A DNA stretch of 64,000 nt. Origin: Aplysia californica (taxonomy: Eukaryota > Mollusca > Gastropoda > Aplysiida > Aplysiidae). Shown piece by piece: positions 11,901-21,199 of this stretch. The notes below the pieces were generated by a model. That model was not told the origin of the DNA. It ran no database searches and saw only the letters and a program-made list of their open reading frames with translations. Where the stretch lies: contig NW_004797476.1 in the NCBI RefSeq assembly GCF_000002075.1, forward strand, positions 540,539 through 604,538. The letters run 5' to 3'. The translations under genes were made by a program, and so were the position numbers. Position 1 is the first letter of the stretch. Every line of letters starts with the position of its first letter.

Positions 11901-14900
11901 CATGGAATTCTTTTATTTTTTTTAGTAGAGGGTATTCAACTAAAATTCGCCACAATAGTTATAAAAAACACTTTTAACTTTAAAGATTTACTATCGAATT
12001 TTTACAAGAACCAAAAAAAGTTTTAACAAACATCTAATGATGCACTCATGATAACTAAGAGAATTGGCTGTATTGATGCTTCAAGTAATATTGCCGAAAA
12101 AATGGAAGCATTTTTAATAACCTGTGAAGAACAAAGGACTATCACTTTTGTAAATTTGTTTGAGACAGGCAAAAGGCAAAACAGAGAAAGGAGTACTCTG
12201 AACAGTACCAGACCTGCCATTCACTCCATAACCAAAAAGGAGTTTTTTTCAGAATCCTCCCTAAAAATAGGAGCTTGGAGGAAAAAAGCGGAGTCTCTAG
12301 AGCCCCAGTAGATTAATATAGCATTACAAATGGAAAAGTCTCCAACAGTATTCAGATGATGTCAGATTTAAAATGCAAAAGTGAAAGACAGCATTCGTTA
12401 CTGTGAACAGTAGAATAGTGAGTGAATTTGCTATTTCTTTTCAATCACTTCATTGGTGTTTGACTGCACAACTAAAATATTTGTTCTATATGTCTCTTGG
12501 GGAATCCATCACCTGCGCATGATACAAACCCACTACTCTATAATTAAAGTGTCCCAACAAACATTTTCTAGAGAATCTCAGACAGGGCAACAACGCGCCT
12601 CCTTCCACTGATGTAACCTGACCAGTGCAAAGCCTCACCTGAATATCGTAGCCATTAGAGCCTTGGTTGATGCACTGAACAACTTTTGGCTGGAATCTAT
12701 GCTGTGCAGATCCACCGACACATTTCAACTGTGAACAAAAAGTTTGATGGTTTAGATTAGGGGCTGAAGAGAAGAACAACAACACAACGATGACCACAGA
12801 GTGCTGAAAAAAACAACCCAACAAGAAATAGAGAAAAATAGCAGGCAACACAGAAAAAGGAATTAATAGAGGAACTCTCTACTCTGTTGTCATGAAAAAA
12901 GGTATTCTTTTACTAAATTATTTGTGTTATGGGTGCTATTTTGTTCTACGTAAGGGCTTAGAAACAGTGATCACAAAAAAAGATTTTCATAAGAGACACA
13001 ATCCACATGATAAGAAAATATATAATTACTCTCTGTATTTGAGAAGAAAAATGATCCATCTGATAGAAAAACATAACAACGTTTGCTCTCTGTTACCTGT
13101 AAGTCTAACAGCTACAAGAAAACATAGTTCCATGTATATATATATATATAATATATATATAAGCTGAACCCCCTTTCGATGAAAGGAATATTCGGTGCTT
13201 TAACATCAACTAAAAGTCATTGGCCTACTACTATATTAAAACACTCTACTGGAATGGGGAAACAAATCTTGAGAGATGCAAAAAATTAGAAGGTCTAGAT
13301 CTATACTCTCAAAGCAAAATGCGCCTCACGCAATATCACTTCCGGATTTTCTAAAATTACAGAGACAGAAGCGTCGGCCTAGAAAAGCGATCGGCGAAAT
13401 AAAGAAATTTAGCTTTTTGCAGTAAAACTGTCTCAAAACTGAAAAAACCAAAGGCGTCATGATCTGGAGAATATTTTAAAGAATATTTTGGCGAAAACCG
13501 CATGTCGATCGATGCAGCCACTAAAAAGCCTTTTGAATAGCAAAATTCGGCCACCACAAATAGATAATAGATGTATATATACTTTATGTTTGATAAAACC
13601 TGCATGATTGAAACTTTTTACGGAGTGGAACTCTTCGCCCTAAAACCCACAAAATTGTAAACCCTACCCCCTGACCCCAAACACCCCACATTCTCAATTA
13701 AGTTTGCATCATTTATTCTGTTCCTCAAAAAATATGACATCTCAATAAAATAAATAAAGACACACACACACACAAAAATTAGTCAAAAAACTTACTTGAG
13801 GAACAGGTGGTGATCTTCGAGCATTCGTCATTTGGCCTTGATGAAGAGTTAGAGCTTTAAGATCAGACAACAATATCTTATCCGAATTGTAGTCTCCAAA
13901 TGCTCCTGTAAACACAAACAAGATCGGGTTTTTTTCTTACAAACTGCAACTGCAGGTGTATTTCCTCACTACAAATACCACACTCTTTTGGTTTGTTTCC
14001 TTTTCTTTTTAAATTTAGGTGGTTTATGCCTCCATCAACACTACAATACAATTTAGATCACTCAGGAGTCCTGACCCTGCCTGTCAGGACCAACCAGGGC
14101 TGAGAGGGATACATCCCAGCAGAAAGACTAAAATACTCGATAAAAATTTTCCTCCCCGCTCGAGAATTAAACTTGATTCTCCTGCGAGATACAGTAAAGC
14201 AATTAATCGCTACACTACAGATGCAAGTTAACACACTCTGATCCAAATACAAGAAGTGTGATCTGTTCTGCCCTGGGCAACAACGTCATCGCACACCGGA
14301 CAGGTCCATAAGTGCTCAGTTCCCCCCCCCTCAGCACCAAAGCCCACAAGGTATCCATAATGATTGTTAAAGAAGTGTGATATTACTAATGTCTCACAGA
14401 AAACATTCATCAAAGATAATGTTTCAAAATTTATTCTTTCATTTTGAAAAGACATTTATTACTATGACTTACTTTTTCAGAAAGCATGTAGGTTGCAACA
14501 CATAATGTAATGTCATCGGCCAAGTAAAAAGCTCTATTTAATATCATTCATTGGATGCTGGTGTGTGAATATGTGAATGTGTGTGAATATTCATGTGTAT
14601 GTGAGTGTGTGTGTATGTGTGTAGGTATTGTATGTGTGTTCTCATTTATTATTTGAGAAGACATTGTTTTGTGTCAATGAACCCTTTGGCTCTCATTATT
14701 TGATGGAATGCTATTTAAATAAAATACAATGCAGTGAAAAAAAAAAAGATTTTTGTTGTAAATGTTAATGTGAGTATGTTTTTACGTACGACCCCATCGA
14801 CAATTAAATAATTTAGGAAGCGGGCTTTCGATCCCGTCTCTCAGGACCAACAAGGGCTGAGAGGGATACAATATCCCAGCAAAAAGACTGAGACAATTGA

Positions 14901-15704
14901 TAAAAATTTTCCCCACTAAGGAATTCAATTTCAGGTCTCCTGTACGCAATAGTGAAGCACTTACTGCTACACCAGACATCTTTAAAGTGCAGTTAAAGTA
15001 CCTAAATCTGGATGACTGAAAATGGTTAATGGTTACACAAAATGCTAACAGGCCTGAACAAAAACTATGAAATAGTTCCAAATACATGACCTTTCACGTT
15101 TCACATTTTACTACAGACATGCAACATTATACGCCTCACTTCATCTGATCTCATAGAATCAAGGTTTTGTCATCCATTAGTGTCCTCATTGTCTGTAACA
15201 TGCTTGTTTTCTTTTTTCTGCTTGCATGCTTTTTCAACGGTTTGCTAGGGCTAGGCTTAGCACACATCTACTGTACTCAATGCAGGGGGTGACACGGCAC
15301 GTCCTATAAAGAATCAGCATGCACATCGCTCCCCTCATGTGAGCACAAGCTTTACAACATGACTAGCGTGAGGCAACTGCTTATGTGAGGAATGCCATTA
15401 AAATTATACTGAACACTTTTTTGCTTACAAGCGTGACCCGTGTCTATTCACCCACATGACGTGTTGAGTGACACTCTTTGTGAGGCTGGCCTAATGTTGC
15501 ATGTCTGTGGTGAAACGTGACACATGAAAGGTCACGTTATATGTCAGGCGGTACTTTCAATTTACATGTAAATGATGATGACAATAACAATTAGTTAAAA
15601 TTAATGATTTTGAGTAAAATAAACATACCAGCATTTTGAGTCACAGTTCCCAGCACCAGGAGGAGCACTGGTAGCATCCATGATCTCATGATTAAATTCT
15701 TCAT
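8526..15704 (-). CDS. SARAF: SARAF (TMEM66), store-operated calcium entry-associated regulatory factor
   Basis: Seven coding exons (15629-15704, 13796-13905, 12639-12728, 11484-11594, 10776-10861, 9880-10061, 8526-8950) join in phase to 359 residues plus stop; human SARAF has 339. Family role: an ER-membrane protein that promotes slow calcium-dependent inactivation of STIM-ORAI store-operated calcium entry. Seen: signal peptide (residues 1-25), cysteine-containing luminal domain with family motifs LKCVGG, KVVQC, GYD and VSCEGY (63-129), a single transmembrane segment GGLFMFLAILCVMYIIY (166-182), then a Pro/Ser/Gly-rich cytosolic tail with FWSGAATGGVLGYMFG (264-279) and the C-terminus GFGGTSRR, as in vertebrate SARAF. 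The tail also holds four GWGGS repeats (294-313) and seven histidines (317-323). The start ATG has a good context (ACAACC before it) and directly precedes the hydrophobic signal. All introns have GT-AG ends. Divergent from CCM2. Confidence 0.97.
8951..9879 (+). repeat. SARAF intron 6: imperfect local repeats
   Basis: The intron holds a G-run (about 9048-9062), one copy of an interspersed repeat (9098-9275), several imperfect copies of an AACATTTATCACT plus GAAAGTGGGGG unit (about 9018, 9296, 9338, 9386, 9429), and two copies of a unit of about 102 bases (about 9482-9583 and 9584-9690) sharing GGAAAGTAAA, AACCTGTC and CATCCAT. Confidence 0.6.
9098..9275 (+). repeat. Interspersed repeat S, most complete copy
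   Basis: Begins GTTTTATGGCGCTCGCAACT with a short hairpin (TGGCGCT pairing with AGTGCCA), continues GATTAGAGGTGTTACAAGAG and ends CACCCGCCAACCACCCACC. Lies in SARAF intron 6. Confidence 0.7.
9880..10061 (-). CDS. SARAF: SARAF coding exon 6 (transmembrane segment)
   Basis: 182 bases, residues 158-218. Holds the single membrane helix (166-182) and the first part of the proline-rich cytosolic tail (PDVTPGGHRAPPTG, YGFRPEF). Confidence 0.95.
10535..10696 (-). repeat. Interspersed repeat S, minus-strand copy
   Basis: On the minus strand: GCACTGGCAACATAATTAGG, CTAGAGGTGTCACTAGTGAG, GGAGCAAGCCACACC and TGCCAACCACCC. In SARAF intron 5. Confidence 0.6.
10776..10861 (-). CDS. SARAF: SARAF coding exon 5
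   Basis: 86 bases, residues 130-157 plus two bases. LEYTIEFTEEGLAKEK, then a short Ser/Tyr linker before the membrane segment. Acceptor TTTTTTCAG, donor GTGAG. Confidence 0.94.
11484..11594 (-). CDS. SARAF: SARAF coding exon 4
   Basis: 111 bases, residues 93-129. WECKTDMDNNYRFG, VSCEGYDYPND and VLKGSCG align by eye with the luminal core of SARAF; cysteines at 95, 112 and 128. Confidence 0.97.
12639..12728 (-). CDS. SARAF: SARAF coding exon 3
   Basis: 90 bases, residues 63-92, both ends in phase 0. LKCVGGSA and KVVQCINQGSNGYDIQ are signature luminal-domain motifs of the family. Confidence 0.97.
13796..13905 (-). CDS. SARAF: SARAF coding exon 2
   Basis: 110 bases, residues 26-62. Contains DKILLSDLKALTLHQGQMT, matching the luminal N-terminus of vertebrate SARAF (D-x-ILL-x-D-x-x-x-LTL). 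Acceptor TTTACAG, donor GTAAG. Confidence 0.95.
14083..14228 (-). repeat. Interspersed repeat, tRNA-like, copy 1 (SARAF intron 1)
   Basis: Shares TCAGGACCAACNAGGGCTGA, GAGGGATACA, ATCCCAGCA and GATAAAAATTTTCC with the copy at 14840. The minus strand starts GTAGTGTAGCGATTAATTGC, like a decayed tRNA A box. Confidence 0.6.
14571..14640 (+). repeat. (GT)n-rich microsatellite
   Basis: Imperfect GTGTGAATATGTGAATGTGT and GTGTGTATGTGTGT runs in SARAF intron 1. Confidence 0.8.
14840..14982 (-). repeat. Interspersed repeat, tRNA-like, copy 2 (SARAF intron 1)
   Basis: Same orientation as copy 1 about 750 bases away. Minus strand begins CTGGTGTAGCAGTAAGTGC. Confidence 0.6.
15084..15537 (+). mobile_element. 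MITE with about 60-bp inverted ends (SARAF intron 1)
   Basis: Left end ATGACCTTTCACGTTTCAC ... ACAGACATGCAACATTA ... GCCTCAC is complemented at the right end (GTGAGGC, TAATGTTGCATGTCTGT, GTGAAACGTGACACATGAAA, GGTCACGT). Length about 454 bp; interior without a coding frame. Confidence 0.75.
15629..15704 (-). CDS. SARAF: SARAF coding exon 1 (signal peptide)
   Basis: Encodes residues 1-25 and one base of codon 26: MKNLIMRSWMLPVLLLVLG followed by TVTQNA. The hydrophobic stretch is the signal peptide. Donor is GTATGT. A second methionine at residue 6 could also start translation, but the first has the better context. Confidence 0.93.
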
Positions 15705-15744
15705 GGTTGTCTTGAGTTCACGTCAACTTTAATCAATAATTTAG
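15705..15744 (-). other. SARAF: SARAF 5' UTR part of the first coding exon
   Basis: On the minus strand the sequence before the ATG reads back 40 bases to a good acceptor (TTTCATCTCCTACAG), so a non-coding first exon should lie further right on the plus strand. I could not place that exon. Confidence 0.5.
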
Positions 15745-16057
15745 CTGTAGGAGATGAAATTAAAAGAGAATTGTGAATCATCATAAACCAAATATATCTT
15801 GCACATAAAAGCCTATCACCAAACATTTAAAGAAATAGCATGCAAAACAGGTCTGGTACAATCACAATACTAAAAATGCTTCTCCATAACATATATTACC
15901 AAAACAAGTCAACATCAACCTGGTAAGAAAATAGGTCCCCAAAATGCTGATTTAGGCAATTGTGGAATGACTGACAATACCAATCATACTCCCCTGATGC
16001 AGATAAAAAACATGATAGCCATACATGTCAAAATTACTGTCATTCTGCAGGACTTAA

Positions 16058-16238
16058 AGGCGTGGAATAACTTCCATAACGAGCGACCACCCCAGCAATT
16101 ATTATCGATAAAGAAGAGATCTCTAACCCTAACCCTGACCCAACCCCTGGCCTAACCCTACCCCAACTCCTAGATTCTAATCCTCTATTATTACTATATA
16201 TATTTCATAGTGTAGCTCGTTATGGAATTCCACCCCTT
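16058..16238 (+). mobile_element. Small MITE enclosing telomere-like CCCTAA repeats
   Basis: Inverted ends GGCGTGGAATAACTTCCATA, then ACGAGC (left), and GCTCGTTATGGAATTCCACC (right), about 181 bp. Between them CTAACCCTAACCCTGACCC and CCTAACCCTACCCC, degenerate TAACCC units (about 16119-16162). Confidence 0.65.
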
Positions 16239-16468
16239 ACTGTACTGTAAGTTGTAACTGAAACTCTCATTTCTTCCTCTGAAAGCAGTCTTTACATAAA
16301 ACTTATAAATAATTTAGATCTATCCATAGAATTTTGACTCAACACAGCATCTGTCTGGGTTTCCATTAAGGGAGTGTATACAGACCCGGTAACCGGAAAC
16401 AAAGTCACAAAGTATACAGACCCGGTAGGGGAACTCTTGTGTGATTTCAGAAAGTTCAGAAAGTTTTA

Positions 16469-17246
16469 GTGCTCTCTTGGCTCAGGGTAGACCTAGGTAG
16501 GCCGGAGAAAGACATGAGCAACTTCATGAAGGTGATAGCTACGCTAGGTCGAGAGTGTCGCGAGTGGCCAGAAAGTGCAACTAATGCGGAAATCGTGGCC
16601 ATCCTTGGGGAAAATTCAGTGATGGGTGATGTTGTCGTCTTCACCGACGGATCAGTGAGGCGTGGCCAGAAATCTGGGTGGGCGTTCAGTGCTCGAGTTG
16701 ACGGAAAGATAATTAAAGAACAGTCTGGAGCCTACGAGTGCACTAGGTCAAGCATGTCAATGGAGGTCAAGGCAATAATAGAGGCGCTGGAATGGATCAG
16801 CATGGAAGCGTATAAACATGCCCTGTTTGTCACAGATTCGATGAGCACCCTAGAAAAAATCAGGAGTGGGTGGCTCTACAGTGACTGGAGAGCTTCCATT
16901 GCAAATAGCCACCTCCTAAGAATTGCATGGATGTTCTGCCCTGGTCACGCCGGGGTGCACGGAAATGAGCGTGCTGATGAACTTGCCGGCAAAGCAACAC
17001 CCAATGGCCGAATCATGCTCGACCCACCAATGGTGATCACCAGAAGCAAGGAGAGCCTTCACAACCAAGAGGAGACAGACTCCCACACACTCAGCACAAT
17101 AAAAGGAAAGTGTGTGTGGGGCACAGCGAAAAAAAGTTTGCTCCAAGGAGTGGTCAGGCGTGTCTCAAACCAGCTCCTCATGGAGACAATTAGCAGGAAG
17201 ACCCTGATGTGGACGCTGGAAAGGAGATGAGCAGCTATGGACATGT
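16469..17246 (+). pseudogene. C-terminal fragment of a LINE ORF2: RNase H domain and tail
   Basis: An open frame of 253 codons (first ATG at 16514) with a complete type I RNase H: VVVFTDGSVRRG (first Asp), SSMSMEVKAIIEAL (Glu), ALFVTDSMSTL (second Asp) and CPGHAGVHGNERADELAGKA (His and last Asp). The tail reads VVRRVSNQLLMETISRKTL; past the stop, the next frame continues DEQLWTCAACYDSSSGSK, so one frameshift cuts the usual CxxC end. No reverse transcriptase lies upstream; the fragment starts at the inner edge of the left inverted repeat. This RNase H type is familiar from gastropod LINEs. Confidence 0.8.
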
Positions 17247-17509
17247 GCCGCCTGCTATGATTCTAGCTCTGGATCCAAGTAAATCCAAAACCTAGGTTCT
17301 TTTAAATCTATGGCCTAGGTCTAAACATAGACATTTATAATCGTTGATCTAGTTTCGAGGCTAGCCTAGACCTAGATTCTAGATCTAAATGAAGATTGCG
17401 GATGTCTTTTCGATGTAAGATTGTTTTTCCTTCGTTTTGGAGTTGGAGGAGTCACACTTGAAGAAAAATAACAATGTCATAAAATTTCAATCGAGCAGTC
17501 ACCCTCTCT

Positions 17510-17660
17510 ATTTCTCTGCCTCTTCCTCTCTCTCTCTCTGCCTCTGTGTATCGCTCGCCTTCTCTTTTTCTTCGTTTGTCTTTCTTTCTCCCCCACCTAC
17601 TTTTCCACTCTATCTTTCTCTCTTTCCCTCCTGCCAACTGGGGCATGTCATATTACATTG

Positions 17661-17713
<53 letters not shown>

Positions 17714-17715
17714 CC
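17510..17715 (+). repeat. (CT)n and (CA)n microsatellites
   Basis: Imperfect CTCTCT-rich stretch 17510-17640, pure (CT)n 17662-17697 and (CA)n after it; inside the TIR element. Confidence 0.9.
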
Positions 17716-17901
17716 ACACCCACCCCACACTACCGGGTCTGGGCGCTGAAACTTTCCGTAATCACAAAAAGAGTTCCCCTACCGGGTCTGTATAATTCGT
17801 GACTTTGTTCCCAGTTACCGGGTCTGTATAGATCTACACTTCGTTCCATTAGGTAGGCTAATCATCATGCATCGAATGAGAACTGCACAACTACAACAGA
17901 C

Positions 17902-18657
17902 GGTGGCACTACTTGGATAGGTGGTCCCGACTTTTGTGACTGGGAAATATAACCCAGAGAAAATCTAGAATCTAGTTTTGTCCCCAACGACGAATACTTC
18001 TGATTCAAGTCTAAACGATTACTTTTTGATTCGTGTGCCGATATGGAGATAGCCTTTCATACCTAGATCTAGATCTAATTGCAAAACATCAAATCGTGGT
18101 AAAATTCAGGAGGGGGCATGCCCCCCTGAAACACCCCATGTTTTGTTTTTCGCTCCGTTTGTTTTTTGTAAGTCAGGGGGGGCAACCCACCTTGTCTTGT
18201 GAAAAACAAGAGAAATTTTACTGCTCATTTTGTAGGCTAGATTTAGATCTAGGCTACTGATAAAACATAAAACATTGATACTGACTAGATTCTTTTTAGA
18301 TCAGTGTATCGATATTTCAGTAGCGAGTAGGCCTACACAAAAGTCGGGGTGCTTTTTCGGTAGTTCCCACCCCCCTTATTTGAGCCTGACCTACATCTAT
18401 ATTTCTAGATCTAGATCTATACGTTTGATTCGCGGTGAGCTAAGATATCAAACCTAACAACAGCAAAACATTAAATTGTGGTAAAATTCAGGGGGGCATG
18501 CCCCCCTGAAACCCCCCTTCCTATTTTTGTTAGGTCAGGGGGGCAAGCCCCCCTGAAACCCCCCTACTCTTGGGGCCAAAACCCGTGAATAACAATTGCG
18601 GGGTGGGAACTACCGAAAAAGCGCCAAAGTTGGGACCACCATTTCCAAGTAGTGCCC
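17902..18657 (+). mobile_element. TIR element with GGCACTACTTGG ends
   Basis: Ends of about 38 bases: left GGTGGCACTACTTGG, GGTGGTCCCGACTTT; right its complement AAAGTTGGGACCACC and CCAAGTAGTGCCC. A second inverted pair (GCTTTTTCGGTAGTTCCCAC at 18350; its complement at 18604) lies inside, so a nested or duplicated end is likely. Contains several CAGGGGGGC-type palindromes. Confidence 0.6.
18110..18560 (+). repeat. Cluster of G6/C6 palindromes
   Basis: AGGGGGCATGCCCCCCTGAA near 18112, CAGGGGGGCATGCCCCCCTG near 18489 and CAGGGGGGCAAGCCCCCCTG near 18535. Each can fold into a near-perfect hairpin. Confidence 0.85.
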
Positions 18658-18704
18658 ATAAATTTAATATTCTATGCTATTGGCTATTGGTTTCATTTTA
18701 GAAA

Positions 18705-19152
18705 GTGGCTATTCTCACCCGCCCGGAAGTTCTCGCAAGATCAACTCCTCCCCTCTTCTCTCTCTCTGTCTCTTTCTGAATACTGTCTATCGGTGTGGAC
18801 GATCAAATTGACCAAAACAAAGTTAAAAAATGATGTTAAAACACAAAAGTAAATTAATTTGGTTGTCTACAAAGATGCTACGGCTATTTAACTTTTCGAA
18901 TCGAGCCGAACTACGTCTACGCGGGTCGCCATTTTGTTTTGCCCAGAAATTTTCGCGCTACTCCTCTCTCTCTTTCTCTCTCTCTCTCCACTGCCCACAG
19001 ACAAAATTGTACGCTTTTAGTAGGCTACAGTTGTAATGGAACGTTTGTTCACGGCACAGAATTCTACAATTTTTCTGTTATCACAGTGTAGAATTCTGTG
19101 GTTTAGGGTGAACGCAAAATTTGGTGAACGCGCACCGGGTGAGAATAGCCAC
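18705..19152 (+). mobile_element. MITE with GTGGCTATTCTCACCCG ends, copy 2
   Basis: 448 bp, nearly identical to copy 1. Both copies continue into a shared AAGACTCGCCT after the right end and TTAGAAA before the left end, so the true element may be slightly longer than the inverted repeats. Confidence 0.85.
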
Positions 19153-20745
19153 AAGACTCGCCTTCATTTTAACATTCACTCCTTAACTTTAACAAAGGAT
19201 AGATCTATCTATCTACCTTACCTTTAGGCTACACTTAGACTGGAAAAGGGCCAGCCTTGGCCTTGTCACGCCTTGTGACAGCAGCAACAAAACAAATGTA
19301 GTACACACAGTAGGCAGGCTTGTCATTCACAATAATAATAGCATAGCATAGCAGCAGACACTCTAAGTTGTAGAAATCTAGATTCTAGATTAGATCCCTA
19401 AATTTAAATTACATCAGAGAAGATCTGTGGGTAGATTAGTCCACTTAAGGTGACTTATCGATGCAATTCAGATTCAGACTTTAATTTCAGCATAGACCTT
19501 TCTTTCTACTCTTGCATTTGCTTGTCGCCTGCAATCAATCAATATGAAGCAACGATGCCCGATGCTTTTTCTCACGCAGTTGAGTCAAAAATGAGAGTGG
19601 GACAAGATTTTGCAAACGCTGTAATTTTTTTTAAAAACAACGGAATAAGTGGAAGGCTCTATGAATCGTACACGCACAGTATAGATTGGATTTCTAGAAA
19701 TCAATTAATGTACTTGGAGAGAAAAAGCAACACAATTTATTTACAGGAAACCATGAATCATCAGTGCTATTTCTGTTCACTCTGATGAAATTCCGCCAAG
19801 AAGTTACCGGAAGTCCTCGTCACCATTACTGTGTTTTTATCCAGATTTTACGAATCGGCAGGATTCACTAAATGTGGCCAACTAAAGAACAATAAAGAGT
19901 ATGCCTAATCTAAAAATACACGTAGGCTAAGTGCCTATAAAATAATAATATAATATGACGTACAAGGTCATTGGATTTTCCCAACTTTACTTTTACCCGC
20001 CTTTGAATTTGATATACATTGTAATATGGTATGGCCACGTATGGATATTCGATTTGCTGGGACGGTATCTAGGCTAGGCTTGGTTGTTGGTGACAACTGA
20101 CAACAGTTATAACAGCAGTCTCCGCCTATTAAGATCCCGGTGCTTGGGACCAAGAAGAATGGTGACCCTTGTTTAGGTCCACAGCCAATGAAATAGTCTC
20201 TTCCCTTTACTAAAAAATGAACTAGGCCTAGCGTAATCCCTGGGTGATATGACTTTTGGCGAGCAAAGAGTGGTCACTGGTCACCCGTGAGACCAATCCA
20301 CAGGGTTAAGACATAGATCTAACATTTTCACTTAGGCGAATCCTGAGTCTCAAGATCTACGGGCGCTCTTTGGAAATTGCTTTCACGGATTTTTTGCAAA
20401 CTTGAATGCTACCTCAGAAAAAAATTCTCATTAAAAATGTTATAGATTAATTCGTGTAGAAAAAAAAACAACAGACACATTTTTATAGATCTAATGTTTG
20501 TTAACACACATGCAAAAAAACCCAATCAATTTCCAAGAGCAATTAGTGCGGTATTCATTACGTAAGACATGTAAACAAAATCTGATATAACCGCAGTATC
20601 CATGAAAACAAAACTTTTTTTCTCAAATTTGATTGCGGATTTTAAGACTCCTTACTATAATGCTTGTTATATGTGTGAAATTTGGTAACATTTGTTTCTG
20701 TAATAAGCGAGATTATAGCCTTCAGGTGTACCCCCCCCCCCCCCC
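19153..20745. other. Unassigned sequence between the TIR elements and unit 1
   Basis: Rich in TAGGCCTA and AGATCT words, ends in a C17 run (20729-20745). A 111-codon frame (19450-19785) with no recognisable motif is present; I do not call it a gene. The missing non-coding SARAF first exon may lie here or in unit 1. Confidence 0.35.
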
Positions 20746-21199
20746 AAGCTCTAAGCGGCTGAAGATCGACGTGGACAGGCGCCAGTAGCGGTGTCTGCTT
20801 GACTCCACATAGAGGGCGCCTATAAAGCCTACATCTAGATAAGGAAAAAATTACACCACAACACAGCTGCGTACTTACGTTTAAGTAATTATGGGGATAT
20901 TTTTAAAAACTATAAATTCCTAAAATATTGCTTAAAATGTGATTCTGCTCCATTGCCACCCTAATTTGACGACGCTGATTTAAAAAATATAATAAGTTTG
21001 TGTCTACCGTGAAGCGCCAGCTCTGAAATGGCCATAAACTTAGTCCCCTGTCCAGTCGGTGACGTCACGCAAACCACTTAACAGCGTTCTATCTATGTTT
21101 TCGCCCTTAAGGCTAGATCTAGTGCGCATACACTCACACGTAAACACGTCCACCAAAGTTCAATCCGGCCAAAATGTTTTTTTATACAAAAAAGGCAGA

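Larger units (their letters stand above)
10862..15628. other. SARAF introns 1-4, remaining sequence
   Basis: Apart from the exons and repeats listed, I see only a C-run (11421-11432), a G-run (11069-11081), a TA microsatellite (13136-13160) and AT-rich sequence. A weak tRNA-like stretch (GGAGTAATGGTTAGGC) occurs at 11691. Confidence 0.4.
16377..17830 (+). mobile_element. TIR element carrying a LINE RNase H domain
   Basis: Inverted ends of about 87 bases: left 16377-16463, right 17744-17830. The outer motif is TATACAGACCCGGTAAC; each end contains it at least twice (16377 and 16418 left; 17780 and 17816 right, plus a part at 17731). TA at both borders fits a Tc1/mariner-type target. Inside lie a LINE-derived ORF (16469-17230), AGATCT-like sequence, a (CT)n tract (17662-17697) and a (CA)n tract (17697-17712). 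No transposase is present, so it would have moved non-autonomously. Confidence 0.7.

Noticed and set aside
16119-16162. True telomere or chromosome end
   Set aside because: Only a few degenerate TAACCC units, enclosed by inverted ends, with unique sequence on both sides.
16469-17246. Domesticated host RNase H gene
   Set aside because: Tail and sequence style are those of a LINE ORF2 end, a frameshift precedes the CxxC end, and it lies between transposon ends. Selection is not excluded, so it is listed under findings.
19450-19785. 111-codon frame with MPDAFSHAVESKMRVG
   Set aside because: No recognised motif, no splice context, AT-rich codon use; kept only as a note, since it could be an exon of something I do not recognise.
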